From assembly GCA_020721025.1 (NCBI GenBank), contig DYNO01000032.1, positions 1 through 22,757 of the forward strand: 22,757 nucleotides of DNA. Reading direction: 5' to 3'. The notes under the pieces are model-generated. The model saw only the letters and a list, made by a program, of their open reading frames with translations, had not been told where the DNA came from and searched no databases. The position numbers and the translations under genes are program-made. Shown one piece after another: positions 7,359-14,335 of the stretch. The DNA comes from Thiomargarita sp. (GTDB lineage Bacteria > Pseudomonadota > Gammaproteobacteria > Beggiatoales > Beggiatoaceae). Positions within the stretch are counted from its first letter, which is position 1. Each line of letters opens with the position of its first letter.

Positions 7359-7413
7359 AATCGCGCTTAAAAACATAATTTTTGACAATTTATTTCATGA
7401 CCGAGCACGTATA

Positions 7414-7770
7414 ATGCCTAAAGAATTTAGCAGAACTCGCCGCGTGGGTGAGTTGATACAACATGAATTAGCAGTGATTTTGCAACGTGAAGTAAGCAGC
7501 AAACAATTTGGAATGTTAACAATTTCTCAAGTTGAAGTGATGCCGGACTATAAGACCGCGCGAGTATTTATTAGTATTTTGGGCAATGATAATTCTCCTG
7601 AGCAAGCCATTCGACATTTAAATAATCATGCCAGTATGTTACGTCATCATCTCTCGCAGCAGGTCAATTTACGCACCACACCGCGTTTGATATTTAAATA
7701 CGATAATTCCATTGAATATGGCAGTCGATTGTCCGCGTTGATCGATTCCGCCATCAAAAAATCAGATTAA
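7414..7770 (+). CDS. rbfA: 30S ribosome-binding factor A (RbfA)
   Basis: This is a 118-aa KH-domain protein of normal length. RbfA binds the immature 30S subunit near the 16S 5' helix and aids late maturation and cold adaptation. Recognisable parts are the opening KEFSRTRRVGELIQHELAVIL (residues 3-23), LTISQVEVMPDYKTARVFIS (35-54) with the conserved V-x-x-S/P-D-x-x-x-A-x-V-x(2)-S strand, and TPRLIFKYDNSIEYGSRLSALID (90-112), the typical C-terminal strand and helix. The start is fixed by alignment to this opening and has no obvious Shine-Dalgarno. rbfA normally lies between infB and truB; neither is here. It is followed after 4 bp by a membrane-protein gene, so those may be co-transcribed. Confidence 0.95.
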   Translation: MPKEFSRTRRVGELIQHELAVILQREVSSKQFGMLTISQVEVMPDYKTARVFISILGNDNSPEQAIRHLNNHASMLRHHLSQQVNLRTTPRLIFKYDNSIEYGSRLSALIDSAIKKSD

Positions 7771-7774
7771 TGAT

Positions 7775-8545
7775 ATGTTACGCCAAATCCGCACCCTTGC
7801 AATATATGTCATTCAAGAAGCCTTACTGACGCGTTTTTTTGCCGTGATTTTGATATTATTATTGCTCGGATTTGGATTGACTGCCTTTCTGGGACAAGTC
7901 GCCATCATCGAACGTCAAAATATCCAATGCAGTTTATTAGCCGCATTCTTGCGTTTAAGCGCGGTGTATGCCGTGAGTTTATTCGTCATCACCAGCATGG
8001 TGCGAGAATTCAATGGACACATGTTATTTTTATGGTTGTCTTTACCATTGCGTCGTAGTGTATATTTTATTGGCAAGTTAGTAGGATTCACGCTCGTATT
8101 CAGTTGCGTCGCATTGATTTTCAGCCTTGCCCTCTTGATTTACGCGCCTTATCAACAGGTGAGTTTGTGGGGATTATCATTGTGGTGTGAATTACTCATC
8201 GTCACCTGTGTCAGTTTTCTCTGCGTCCTCACCTTGCATCAGATGTTACAAGCCTTCAGTGCAGTGGTCGGATTTTACATTGTCGCACGCAGTATCGAGG
8301 CAATTCAATTGATGGCACAAAGTCCACTCAACTCCCAAAATTTATGGCAAGATCAACTGGTTGATGGACTGATTCAACTGCTCGCCATGCTCTTGCCGAA
8401 TTTAGAACGCTTTACACAAACCGGTTGGCTAGTTTATCATAGTGGTAATTTTAATGATTTGATAATGATAACCGAACAGACGGCTGTTTACGTGTTCTTA
8501 TTGATGATAATGAGTTTATTTGATTTATATCGGAAAAATTTATGA
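7775..8545 (+). CDS. ABC-2-type multi-spanning membrane protein (ABC permease-like)
   Basis: This 256-aa hydrophobic protein has about six predicted membrane segments, roughly at 20-42, 52-75, 98-123, 131-155, 156-172 and 233-250. The layout with a conserved early loop (SMVREFNGHMLFLWLSLPLRRS, residues 74-95, containing the R-E and L-S-L-P-x-x-R typical of ABC-2 permeases) fits the permease half of an export or gliding-type ABC transporter. The ATPase subunit would normally be just upstream, but that place is held by rbfA, so the partner must be elsewhere or lost. The stop overlaps the next gene's ATG (ATGA at 8542-8545), which suggests the next protein works with it. The substrate cannot be told. 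Confidence 0.7.
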   Translation: MLRQIRTLAIYVIQEALLTRFFAVILILLLLGFGLTAFLGQVAIIERQNIQCSLLAAFLRLSAVYAVSLFVITSMVREFNGHMLFLWLSLPLRRSVYFIGKLVGFTLVFSCVALIFSLALLIYAPYQQVSLWGLSLWCELLIVTCVSFLCVLTLHQMLQAFSAVVGFYIVARSIEAIQLMAQSPLNSQNLWQDQLVDGLIQLLAMLLPNLERFTQTGWLVYHSGNFNDLIMITEQTAVYVFLLMIMSLFDLYRKNL

Positions 8546-9276
8546 TGTCGCGAGAGCGTAACTTGGCAACAGTCCCATTTTGGATTAAAGGATTGTTGGG
8601 GATTGCCCTAGTAATGCAACTGATATGGCATCAATATACCCCATCGCCTCGTGTGTCCATCAAGGAATTAACGCCCCCGCCCTCACTGGAGATTGTGAAA
8701 AGTTTAAGTTTGGGTGATCCAATCAGTACCGCAAAGGTGTTGATGTTGTGGTTGCAAGCCTTTGATAATCAAAGTGGACAATTTCTATCCAACAAACAAC
8801 TCAATTATCAAGCACTCGAATTATGGTTAGAGCGGATTTTACAACTCGATCCTCGCGCCCAATATCCGATGTTAGCCGCCAGTTATCAATACGCGCATGT
8901 CCGTGATGACCCAAAGCGACAGCGACAAATGTTAGAGTTTGTCTATCAACAGTTTTTTGCCGACCCTGAACATCGTTGGATGTGGTTAGCACATGTCGCT
9001 ATTTTAGCAAAACATCGTTTAAAAGATTTACAATTAGCACTAAAGTACGCACAAGCGATTACCGAGCATGCCACGCCAAATATGCCCCGTTGGGCGCAGG
9101 AAATGCAAATTTTTATCTTAGAAGATATGGGAGAGTTGGAACGGGCACAGTTGGTTATTGGTGGAATGCTGACCAAGGGTAATCTTACAGATGCCAATGA
9201 GATTGCATTTTTAGCCAAAAAATTAGAAGAACTTGAGCAAAAATCTCAGACAGTTAAACAAGAACTACAAAAATAA
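8542..9276 (+). CDS. single-pass membrane protein with TPR-like helical domain
   Basis: This 244-aa protein has an N-terminal membrane segment at about residues 13-29 (FWIKGLLGIALVMQLIW) and a Pro-rich stretch. A mostly alpha-helical domain follows, containing TPR-like hairpins: ALELWLERILQLDPRAQYPMLAAS (86-109), the family-like DPEHRWMWLAHVAILAKHRLKDLQLALKYAQAIT (from 136) and a helical end with Leu/Glu/Lys. Orientation is inferred as inside to periplasm. It overlaps the ABC-2-like permease gene by 4 bp, so it probably acts as that protein's accessory subunit. It is not recognised as a named family; it resembles conserved hypothetical proteins found next to such permeases in beta- and gammaproteobacteria. 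Confidence 0.75.
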   Translation: MMSRERNLATVPFWIKGLLGIALVMQLIWHQYTPSPRVSIKELTPPPSLEIVKSLSLGDPISTAKVLMLWLQAFDNQSGQFLSNKQLNYQALELWLERILQLDPRAQYPMLAASYQYAHVRDDPKRQRQMLEFVYQQFFADPEHRWMWLAHVAILAKHRLKDLQLALKYAQAITEHATPNMPRWAQEMQIFILEDMGELERAQLVIGGMLTKGNLTDANEIAFLAKKLEELEQKSQTVKQELQK

Positions 9277-9395
9277 TCATGGATTTTTACGGATATTTTG
9301 AATTGCACCGATTTTTCTGAATTTGCTCTATTATCTGAATATGAAATCAGTAAAATCCTCAAATCTGTTTTTGAATCTGTATTGCGAGGTGTCAA
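9277..9395. other. AT-rich spacer with degenerate AATC(A/T)GT-type repeats
   Basis: This 119-base gap contains several loosely repeated words (AATCAGTAAAATCC, CAAATCTGTTTTTGAATCTGT), like the degenerate short repeats often found between genes of filamentous sulfur bacteria. No convincing promoter spacing was found, although the pilin-like gene downstream should start here. Confidence 0.3.
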
Positions 9396-10007
9396 ATGAA
9401 ACAACAACAAGGATTTACATTAGTTGAAATTGCGATTGTGTTAGTAATCATTGGATTACTGCTCGGAGGTGTCCTTAAGGGACAAGAAATTATCACCAAT
9501 GCCAAAGTGAAAAATTTAGAAAACTCAGTCGATGGATTGGCAGCCGCAATTTACAGCTATCAGGATCGTTATCGAGCTTATCCGGGCGATGATAGCCGGG
9601 CGAAACGTTTTCCCGCAGTTAATAAAATTGGAAACGACAACGGTATGATTGAAGGCACTTTTAACGATTCAGGAGATTCGGTAGAAAGTAGTTTATTATG
9701 GTTACATCTCCGTAATTCTGGGCTAGTTTCTGGCGAAATCGCTGAAGGAAATTCAGCCGCGTATAGTAAACCACGCAATGCGTTTGGTGGAGTGACCGGA
9801 GCCGCAACCAGCGGGGCAACAGGGGGAGCGATTTCTGTGCAAAAGGTTATAGGCACATACATTGGCTTTACCAATATTCCCAATCCCATTGCAATTATTT
9901 TGGAAACGCGGGCAGACGAAGGTGCTGTTGATAAAGGCTCGATCCAAAGTGACAAAGCTGATTATAAGACTTCAACCAGTTTACATCAACTTTACTTTGC
10001 GATCTAA
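9396..10007 (+). CDS. type IV pilin-like (prepilin N-methylation) protein
   Basis: This 203-aa protein begins with a class III prepilin leader, MKQQQG, cut by the prepilin peptidase before F7. GFTLVEIAIVLVIIGLLLGG follows: Glu at mature position 5 (E11) and a long hydrophobic helix that serves as membrane anchor and assembly domain. The globular part has AYPGDD (61-66), characteristic of a large gammaproteobacterial pseudopilin-like group, and a Gly/Ala/Thr-rich stretch at 125-145. It ends without a C-terminal disulfide pair (no cysteines seen). The start has a good Shine-Dalgarno, GAGG at 9386-9389. The gene stands alone, so whether it is a major pilin, minor pilin or type II secretion pseudopilin is open; no assembly genes are in the window. 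Confidence 0.88.
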   Translation: MKQQQGFTLVEIAIVLVIIGLLLGGVLKGQEIITNAKVKNLENSVDGLAAAIYSYQDRYRAYPGDDSRAKRFPAVNKIGNDNGMIEGTFNDSGDSVESSLLWLHLRNSGLVSGEIAEGNSAAYSKPRNAFGGVTGAATSGATGGAISVQKVIGTYIGFTNIPNPIAIILETRADEGAVDKGSIQSDKADYKTSTSLHQLYFAI

Positions 10008-10011
10008 TGTA

Positions 10012-10051
10012 AGAATTAACAGGATGTGATCGCAAATATTCTGTTAATTCT
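10012..10051. terminator. hairpin behind the pilin-like gene
   Basis: AGAATTAACAG (10012-10022) and CTGTTAATTCT (10041-10051) are perfect inverted repeats of 11 bp with an 18-nt loop, 5 bp after the pilin-like stop codon. There is no T-run after the stem, so it may be a transcript-end stabiliser rather than an intrinsic terminator. Confidence 0.55.
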
Positions 10052-10079
10052 CGCCAATAATAATATTGAAATCATACTG

Positions 10080-10325
10080 TTACCGAGCAGCGTTTCAATC
10101 TCGATTGAGCGTTAAATCTTGCTTGATTCGCACGCAACCTGAGCATCGCTTGCTACTTGGAAAGAAACGATTGGCAATGACTACAACACAATTGCGTAAC
10201 TTTGCTTTGTATTCAATCAGTTGTCGCAACATTCCAAATCTAACATCTGCAATCGCTCTGCTCAGTTTTCTGTTTTTGATCATTCCTTTCATGTTCAAAT
10301 CTTCAATCACAATTCTTCGGTGTTA
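10080..10325 (-). pseudogene. remnant of an IS200/IS605-type tnpB
   Basis: The minus strand reads HRRIVIEDLNMKGMIKNRK, then LSRAIADVRFGMLRQLIEYKAK and VVVIANRFFPSSKRCSGC. This is the RuvC-II glutamate region (IEDLN), the following helix and the first half of the zinc ribbon of OrfB/TnpB proteins. After KQDLTLNRD a TGA interrupts what continues as NAAR, so LTL has been joined to the RuvC-III DRDLNAAR motif by an internal deletion that removed the second zinc-ribbon cysteine pair. An in-frame TAA lies just upstream of HRRI. The left end NAAR-TAA is at 10080. It is dead, with no inverted ends found. Confidence 0.85.
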
Positions 10326-10330
10326 ATCGC

Positions 10331-10765
10331 TCAAATTTTCCGAGTAATTTTCCACATCTTGATCGCCCAATCTCCCCTTGATCTGCTATTTCGCACCGCA
10401 TCACTTGATCGGCTACTCCTGTTTTTGCACTAAATTAAACGTTAAATAACTTAAATCTTCTTTAAATTCTTCACCATAGTGAATTGTTAAGATAATGATA
10501 ATCTGCGTGAAATATTTGAAAGTGAATCTTTGAGATTTACACAATCTCACTAATGTGCTATTTTACTTCAAAATTATCACTCAAGCATTAAACATCGTGT
10601 CAAAAAACTACTTGTCATTACTGTCACTTGATGGTTGCAGTCGGTTACAATTTGGAAAATCCGTAAGACCTGTGCAATACTTGGGCAACTTAGAAAATAT
10701 CTTGTCACAACGTTCTAATTAACCAGTTATTTTTATCTGAAAACTACTTAAAGAGATTGAAGTTT
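10331..10765. other. long AT-rich leader upstream of bactofilin, with a dyad
   Basis: About 435 bases without a recognisable gene. The part up to about 10440 on the minus strand probably continues the decayed tnpB N-terminus. A small perfect dyad, TTCAC-CATA-GTGAA, lies at 10470-10483, followed by AT-rich GATAAT-like words near 10491. Nothing better defined, such as a riboswitch-like fold or small ORF with a Shine-Dalgarno, was found. Confidence 0.35.
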
Positions 10766-11275
10766 ATGTGGGGAAACAACAAAAGAAAAAAAATTACCAT
10801 CAATTCGTTGATTGGACCCGGTACCGAAATTCGCGGCAACGTGGTGTTTTCTGGTGGGTTACATATTGATGGCAAGATTGAAGGTAATGTATTTGCTGCC
10901 GAAGATGCCACCACTGCCATCTTAACACTGAGCGAACAAGGGTCTATCAAGGGTGAAGTCCGAGTGCCGCATCTGATTTTAAACGGCATTGTCGTGGGGA
11001 ATGTATATGCGTCTGAAAAAGCAGAATTAGAAGTCAATGCGCGTATCAATGGAAATTTGTATTATAATCTGATAGAAATGGCGATGGGGGCAGAAGTCAA
11101 CGGCAATCTGATTCGTACCACCGACATGCCACCGATGTTTGTGGAAACACCGCCAACTCGTCCCCCGCTCGCCAAGGAAAATAGCAAACCACCCCGACCT
11201 CTGCCTGTGGATAAAGCAGCCATTCCACCTGCAACAGAGGGGAAGGGAATTAAAGAACCTAAACCGAAGGGTTAA
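10766..11275 (+). CDS. bactofilin (polymer-forming cytoskeletal protein)
   Basis: This is a 169-aa protein from the ATG at 10766; a TTG at 10757 is a poorer start, as the AAAGAG at 10750-10755 sits better for the ATG. Bactofilins polymerise into membrane-associated filaments and help position cell-wall and polar machinery. Seen here are a short basic tail (GNNKRKK), then a right-handed beta-helix domain at about 14-118 with repeating glycines and hydrophobics: GPGTEIRGNVVFSGGLHIDGKIEGNV (17-42), VPHLILNGIVVGNVYASEKAELEV (67-90) and NGNLYYNLIEMAMGAEVNGNL (95-115). A Pro/Lys-rich disordered tail (121-169) follows, a usual polymer-flanking feature. The OmpA-like gene follows after 2 bp, so the pair is probably one operon linking a cytoskeletal scaffold to the cell wall. 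Confidence 0.93.
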   Translation: MWGNNKRKKITINSLIGPGTEIRGNVVFSGGLHIDGKIEGNVFAAEDATTAILTLSEQGSIKGEVRVPHLILNGIVVGNVYASEKAELEVNARINGNLYYNLIEMAMGAEVNGNLIRTTDMPPMFVETPPTRPPLAKENSKPPRPLPVDKAAIPPATEGKGIKEPKPKG

Positions 11276-11277
11276 TC

Positions 11278-11808
11278 ATGAAACTTTTGCAACTATTGAG
11301 CTTATTGTATTTAACTTGGTCAATTTCTGTCTTCGCCCTGCCTCAAGATGACTATCCCGCGCCACCCGCTGGAGTCGAATGGGGATGGCAAGCAGAAGTC
11401 TTGTTTAAAATCAACAGTGCCAAATTACGCACCGAAGATCGTCCTACGTTGAACCAACTGGCGAACATAATGTTATCAAACCCAGAAATCAGCTTGCTCA
11501 TCACCGGACATGCCGACAAAACTGGAAATTTAGCGTTGAATCAAAAACTCAGTCATCAACGGGTTAACGCGGTACGCAGTTACTTGATTAAAAAAGGGAT
11601 TGCTTCTACTCGAATCACGATGCAAAGTTTGGGTGAACAACGTCCCGTAGCGAATGATGCGTGTACGGAAGATAGAATTCGTAACCGGCGGGCTGATTTA
11701 GCTTTTTTTCCTACCGGTTCCGCGCCACCCGTCTCGCGCGCCGTTCATGCCGATGAAAGCCCCGAACCCGGTGAGTGTGAAGAAGCCCGGGAAGATGCCC
11801 GTCCGTAA
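11278..11808 (+). CDS. secreted OmpA-C-like peptidoglycan-binding protein
   Basis: This 176-aa protein has a signal peptide (residues 1-20, hydrophobic LLQLLSLLYLTWSISVFA, cleavage after FA) and a lone OmpA/MotB peptidoglycan-binding domain at about 36-146. The domain shows VLFKINSAKL (41-50), ITGHADKTG (75-83, D80 as the meso-diaminopimelate-binding aspartate), NQKLSHQRVNAVRSYL (88-103), SLGEQRP (117-123) and the closing NRRADL (136-141). The acidic/Pro-rich C-terminal tail (150-176) is unusual. There is no beta-barrel, so it is probably a periplasmic wall-binding protein. It starts 2 bp after bactofilin, which suggests a shared role in shape, polarity or wall patterning (inference). Confidence 0.92.
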   Translation: MKLLQLLSLLYLTWSISVFALPQDDYPAPPAGVEWGWQAEVLFKINSAKLRTEDRPTLNQLANIMLSNPEISLLITGHADKTGNLALNQKLSHQRVNAVRSYLIKKGIASTRITMQSLGEQRPVANDACTEDRIRNRRADLAFFPTGSAPPVSRAVHADESPEPGECEEAREDARP

Positions 11809-11841
11809 TTTATCAGTTTTTCCTCATCTCATTATTTATCA

Positions 11842-11876
11842 AAGATTTTCCAGATGTCAGACATTTGGGAAATCTT
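11842..11876. promoter_or_regulatory. strong 16-bp hairpin between the OmpA-like and small membrane-protein genes
   Basis: AAGATTTTCCAGATGT (11842-11857), loop CAG, then ACATTTGGGAAATCTT (11861-11876) form a 16-bp stem with only two G-U wobbles. It lies 34 bp after the ompA-like stop and ends 6 bases before the Shine-Dalgarno of the next gene. It has no T-run on either side, so it looks like an RNA processing, stability or translation-control structure rather than an intrinsic terminator. Confidence 0.7.
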
Positions 11877-11895
11877 CACTCCAAAGGAAAGCAGT

Positions 11896-12222
11896 ATGAC
11901 CGAATCCAATGAAGACTCAAAACAAGATTGGCAAGAATCCAAGAAAACGACTGAAATTGCAGCATTTATTGCTGGCGGGGGCGTGTTGAGCAGTGGTGCG
12001 GTGGTCGCGGGCAGTACCGCAATTGGCGTAGGTTTATTACCCGTAGCGGCATTGGGCATGGTGGTGGGTTTGGCAGCCTACGGCGTGAAACAGGCATTAT
12101 TTTTTGATGTAAAATCTCCTCCAACCACATCAGAAATTGATAAATCGGCAACCAGTCAAGACAATGAGGTAATGGTGAATAAGGTCGTAGTTAATACCGC
12201 AGCAGATATGCCAACTGATTGA
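11896..12222 (+). CDS. small glycine/alanine-rich membrane protein
   Basis: This is a 108-aa protein from the ATG at 11896, chosen over an in-frame ATG at 11854 because AAGGAA at 11884-11889 stands at ideal distance and because the upstream start would lie inside the hairpin. It has an acidic polar N-terminus (1-19), a long hydrophobic stretch rich in Gly, Ala and Val (about 20-67, with GGG, AVVAG, AIGVG and GMVVGLAAYG), enough for two closely packed membrane helices of glycine-zipper type, and a Thr/Ser/Asp-rich soluble tail (72-108). No known domain is recognised. It is probably co-expressed with bactofilin and the OmpA-like gene, possibly as their membrane partner (inference). Confidence 0.6.
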   Translation: MTESNEDSKQDWQESKKTTEIAAFIAGGGVLSSGAVVAGSTAIGVGLLPVAALGMVVGLAAYGVKQALFFDVKSPPTTSEIDKSATSQDNEVMVNKVVVNTAADMPTD

Positions 12223-12294
12223 TTATTTAAATATTTCTATCACAGATTAAGCAAAACTCCTCATCAACATGATGCAGTCATTTTAAAGAATCTT

Positions 12295-13308
12295 ATGGAT
12301 ATTAACTCACTTCTCGCCCACGCCCAACAAGACATCAAATCAAGCCAAGAATTAGCCGATTTAGAACAAGTGCGGGTCAAATTTCTGGGTAAAAAAGGCT
12401 TGCTGACCGAGCAGTTGAAACAATTAGGCACTTTACCCGCAGCAGAACGTCCGACGGCGGGACAACGCATTAACGAAGTGAAACAACAGGTACAAGACGC
12501 GATTGAAACCCGGCGTGAGGCATTGGCGCAGGAACAATTGGAGGCAAAACTTGCCAGTGAAACGTTGGATGTCACCTTGCCGGGGCGTGGGCAGGGCGTG
12601 GGCGGCTTACATCCGATTACCCAAACAATGCAACGGATTCAACATCTCTTTGCCCAAGTGGGATTTACCATTGAACAGGGTCCCGAAGTTGAAGATGATT
12701 ATCATAACTTTACCGCGCTAAACATTCCCGAACAACACCCAGCGCGCACCATGCACGATACTTTTTACTTCGATGAACATACCCTGTTGCGAACCCACAC
12801 ATCTCCCGTGCAAATTCGAGTGATGGAAAACAATCCGCCGCCGTTCAAATTCATCGCGCCCGGTCGAGTGTATCGCTGTGATTCTGACGTGACGCATACG
12901 CCCATGTTTCACCAAGTCGAAGGTTTAATGGTTGATACTGATGTGTGTTTCATGGATTTGAAAGGTATTTTGCGCGACTTTCTCCAAAAGTTTTTCGAGC
13001 GAGATTTGGCGGTACGTTTTCGTCCGTCATATTTTCCATTTACCGAACCGTCGGCGGAAGTCGATGTGCAATGCGTGGTTTGCGAAGGAAAAGGTTGTCG
13101 CATCTGCAAACAAACCGGGTGGTTAGAAGTGCTCGGTTGTGGCATGGTGCATCCCAATGTTTTTGCACAAATTGGCATTGATAACGAACAATACACCGGT
13201 TTTGCATTTGGCATGGGTGTGGAACGTTTGGCGATGCTGCGTTACCGTGTCCCTGATTTACGAATGTTTTTTGAAAATGATTTGCGATTTTTAAGACAGT
13301 TCAATTAA
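12295..13308 (+). CDS. pheS: phenylalanyl-tRNA synthetase alpha subunit
   Basis: This 337-aa protein is of normal length for the bacterial alpha subunit, which with PheT forms the (alpha-beta)2 enzyme that charges tRNA-Phe. It has the N-terminal coiled coil (about 1-85, FLGKKGLLTEQLKQLG and RPTAGQRINEVKQ), then the class II catalytic core. Core parts are HPITQTMQRIQHLFAQVGF (104-122), motif 2 as APGRVYRCDSDVTHTPMFHQVEG (188-210), the cysteine-bearing CVVCEGKGCRIC insert before EVLGCGMVHPNVF, and motif 3 GFAFGMGVERLAMLRY (302-317). The end, FENDLRFLRQF, is typical. The start, aligned to the usual MDxxxLxxxA, has no strong Shine-Dalgarno. pheT, normally next, is absent: a 231-bp spacer and an unrelated gene follow. 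Confidence 0.96.
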   Translation: MDINSLLAHAQQDIKSSQELADLEQVRVKFLGKKGLLTEQLKQLGTLPAAERPTAGQRINEVKQQVQDAIETRREALAQEQLEAKLASETLDVTLPGRGQGVGGLHPITQTMQRIQHLFAQVGFTIEQGPEVEDDYHNFTALNIPEQHPARTMHDTFYFDEHTLLRTHTSPVQIRVMENNPPPFKFIAPGRVYRCDSDVTHTPMFHQVEGLMVDTDVCFMDLKGILRDFLQKFFERDLAVRFRPSYFPFTEPSAEVDVQCVVCEGKGCRICKQTGWLEVLGCGMVHPNVFAQIGIDNEQYTGFAFGMGVERLAMLRYRVPDLRMFFENDLRFLRQFN

Positions 13309-13539
13309 AACAAGAAGTTCTCCTCATTCCATTTGCCACGTTATTTTTTAACTTCTGGCATTGGAGTGAGACATTTTTTCACTGAGCAAAACTCATCGCA
13401 AACCATATAGTGCAGACCGTTCCAAAATTATATTTTAATATCAATTAGTTATCGAATAAAATTCTAAAATTTCTGACTTGTAAATTATTGATTTTACATA
13501 ACCAAAAATCCAAGAAATTTCCACCTCTCCGAGCGCACC
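13309..13539. other. spacer after pheS
   Basis: This is AT-rich and non-coding as far as can be seen. AGAAGTT (13313-13319) and AACTTCT (13350-13356) form a 7-bp stem with a 30-nt loop, and AGTGA/TCACT near 13364-13383 form another small stem; neither is a clean terminator with a T-tail. No trace of pheT was recognised here. Confidence 0.35.
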
Positions 13540-13959
13540 ATGACCACGCAAAATGAACTGATTGAATTGTATTTAAACGATGAAACCAAGTTGTTGCAAG
13601 ATTGGTATCAACAGCAGCAATTACAACAACATCCAGATTTAGAACCGATTGCCATTTTTCCGACGGTGGAAGAATTGCAAGGAATGGCGCAACAGTGGTT
13701 AAAAACCTTGTATCGCAAACACAGCTCTCTTCTCCAAAAAGTATTTTGTCAGAAGTTACATACGGGCGAAAGTGCGTGTGCATGGTGGCGGCGGATTCGT
13801 CAGAAAAGCGAATTTTATCAAGATTTAATCATTGCAATCGCAGAGGAACTGAGCTTATCACGCTTATTGGAAACTCGTTATGTCGTGGTGACAGCGACGT
13901 TGGTTGTGATGAGCCACTTTTTGGATTCGGTGTGCGAAGAGGTTGATTGCAATAATTAG
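13540..13959 (+). CDS. hypothetical protein, 139 aa
   Basis: This protein is not recognised. It is 139 aa, mostly helical, rich in Gln and Leu at the N-terminus (QDWYQQQQLQQH, residues 20-31), with tryptophans at W73 and the CAWWRRIRQ motif (about 79-87). A moderately hydrophobic C-terminal helix (YVVVTATLVVMSHFL, about 114-128) ends in an acidic CEEVDCNN. There is no signal peptide and no clear catalytic motif. The start lacks a strong Shine-Dalgarno, but the frame length and ordinary composition support a real gene. It ends 1 bp before the end of the convergent vapC. Confidence 0.6.
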   Translation: MTTQNELIELYLNDETKLLQDWYQQQQLQQHPDLEPIAIFPTVEELQGMAQQWLKTLYRKHSSLLQKVFCQKLHTGESACAWWRRIRQKSEFYQDLIIAIAEELSLSRLLETRYVVVTATLVVMSHFLDSVCEEVDCNN

Positions 13960-13960
13960 T

Positions 13961-14335
13961 TTAAACTGTCATATCATTGAGTGGGTTATAGATAGTTAAA
14001 TCTGCTATCTTCTCAAAATCTATATGATTCGCAGTGGCTAGAGGTAAATTGTGTTCTAAACAAGTTGCTGCAATGAGGACATCACCTACAGACATTTTGC
14101 GCTGTTGGCGTAAGTTGATAGCAATTTCAAGGGTTGCTTCTGTCATCATTAACATTTCTAAACTATCTAAAATGGTTGCAATCGCTTGTTTTTCAACTTC
14201 CTGTAGGCGCGGATAGCCCAATGTTTCAAGCCGAGTGATGGCAGAATAATGAGAAGCGTTTTTAATCAACCAACGATGTAACTTGATGTAAGCAGGTTGA
14301 GTGGCATAGATGATTAAGTTGCTGTCAATCAACAT
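13961..14335 (-). CDS. vapC: VapC-type PIN-domain toxin (ribonuclease)
   Basis: This 124-aa PIN-domain protein is started at the ATG at 14335, which gives the standard MLIDSNLIIYA opening. An upstream frame extension has no homology and would run deep into the antitoxin. VapC toxins cleave tRNA or rRNA with a Mg-dependent acidic cluster; all four acids are visible at D4 (LIDSN), E37 (AITRLETLGY), D85 (SVGDVLIAATC) and D106 (TANHIDFEKI). The family's closing part LPLATANHIDF is intact. The gene overlaps the antitoxin gene by 11 bp, the usual coupled arrangement. The toxin looks full length and probably active. Confidence 0.9.
   Translation of the reverse strand: MLIDSNLIIYATQPAYIKLHRWLIKNASHYSAITRLETLGYPRLQEVEKQAIATILDSLEMLMMTEATLEIAINLRQQRKMSVGDVLIAATCLEHNLPLATANHIDFEKIADLTIYNPLNDMTV

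Noticed and set aside
7382..7415. TTGACA and TATAAT upstream of rbfA as a promoter
   Set aside because: Both boxes are perfect, but the spacer is 22 bp instead of about 17, and TATAAT overlaps the rbfA start codon.
9578..9955. 125-codon minus-strand frame
   Set aside because: It is the antisense shadow of the pilin-like gene, whose N-terminal signature is unambiguous.
10066..10326. 86-codon plus-strand frame
   Set aside because: It is the antisense shadow of the tnpB remnant.
11854..11895. Upstream ATG for the small membrane protein
   Set aside because: It lies within the 16-bp hairpin, and the ATG at 11896 has a well-spaced AAGGAA.
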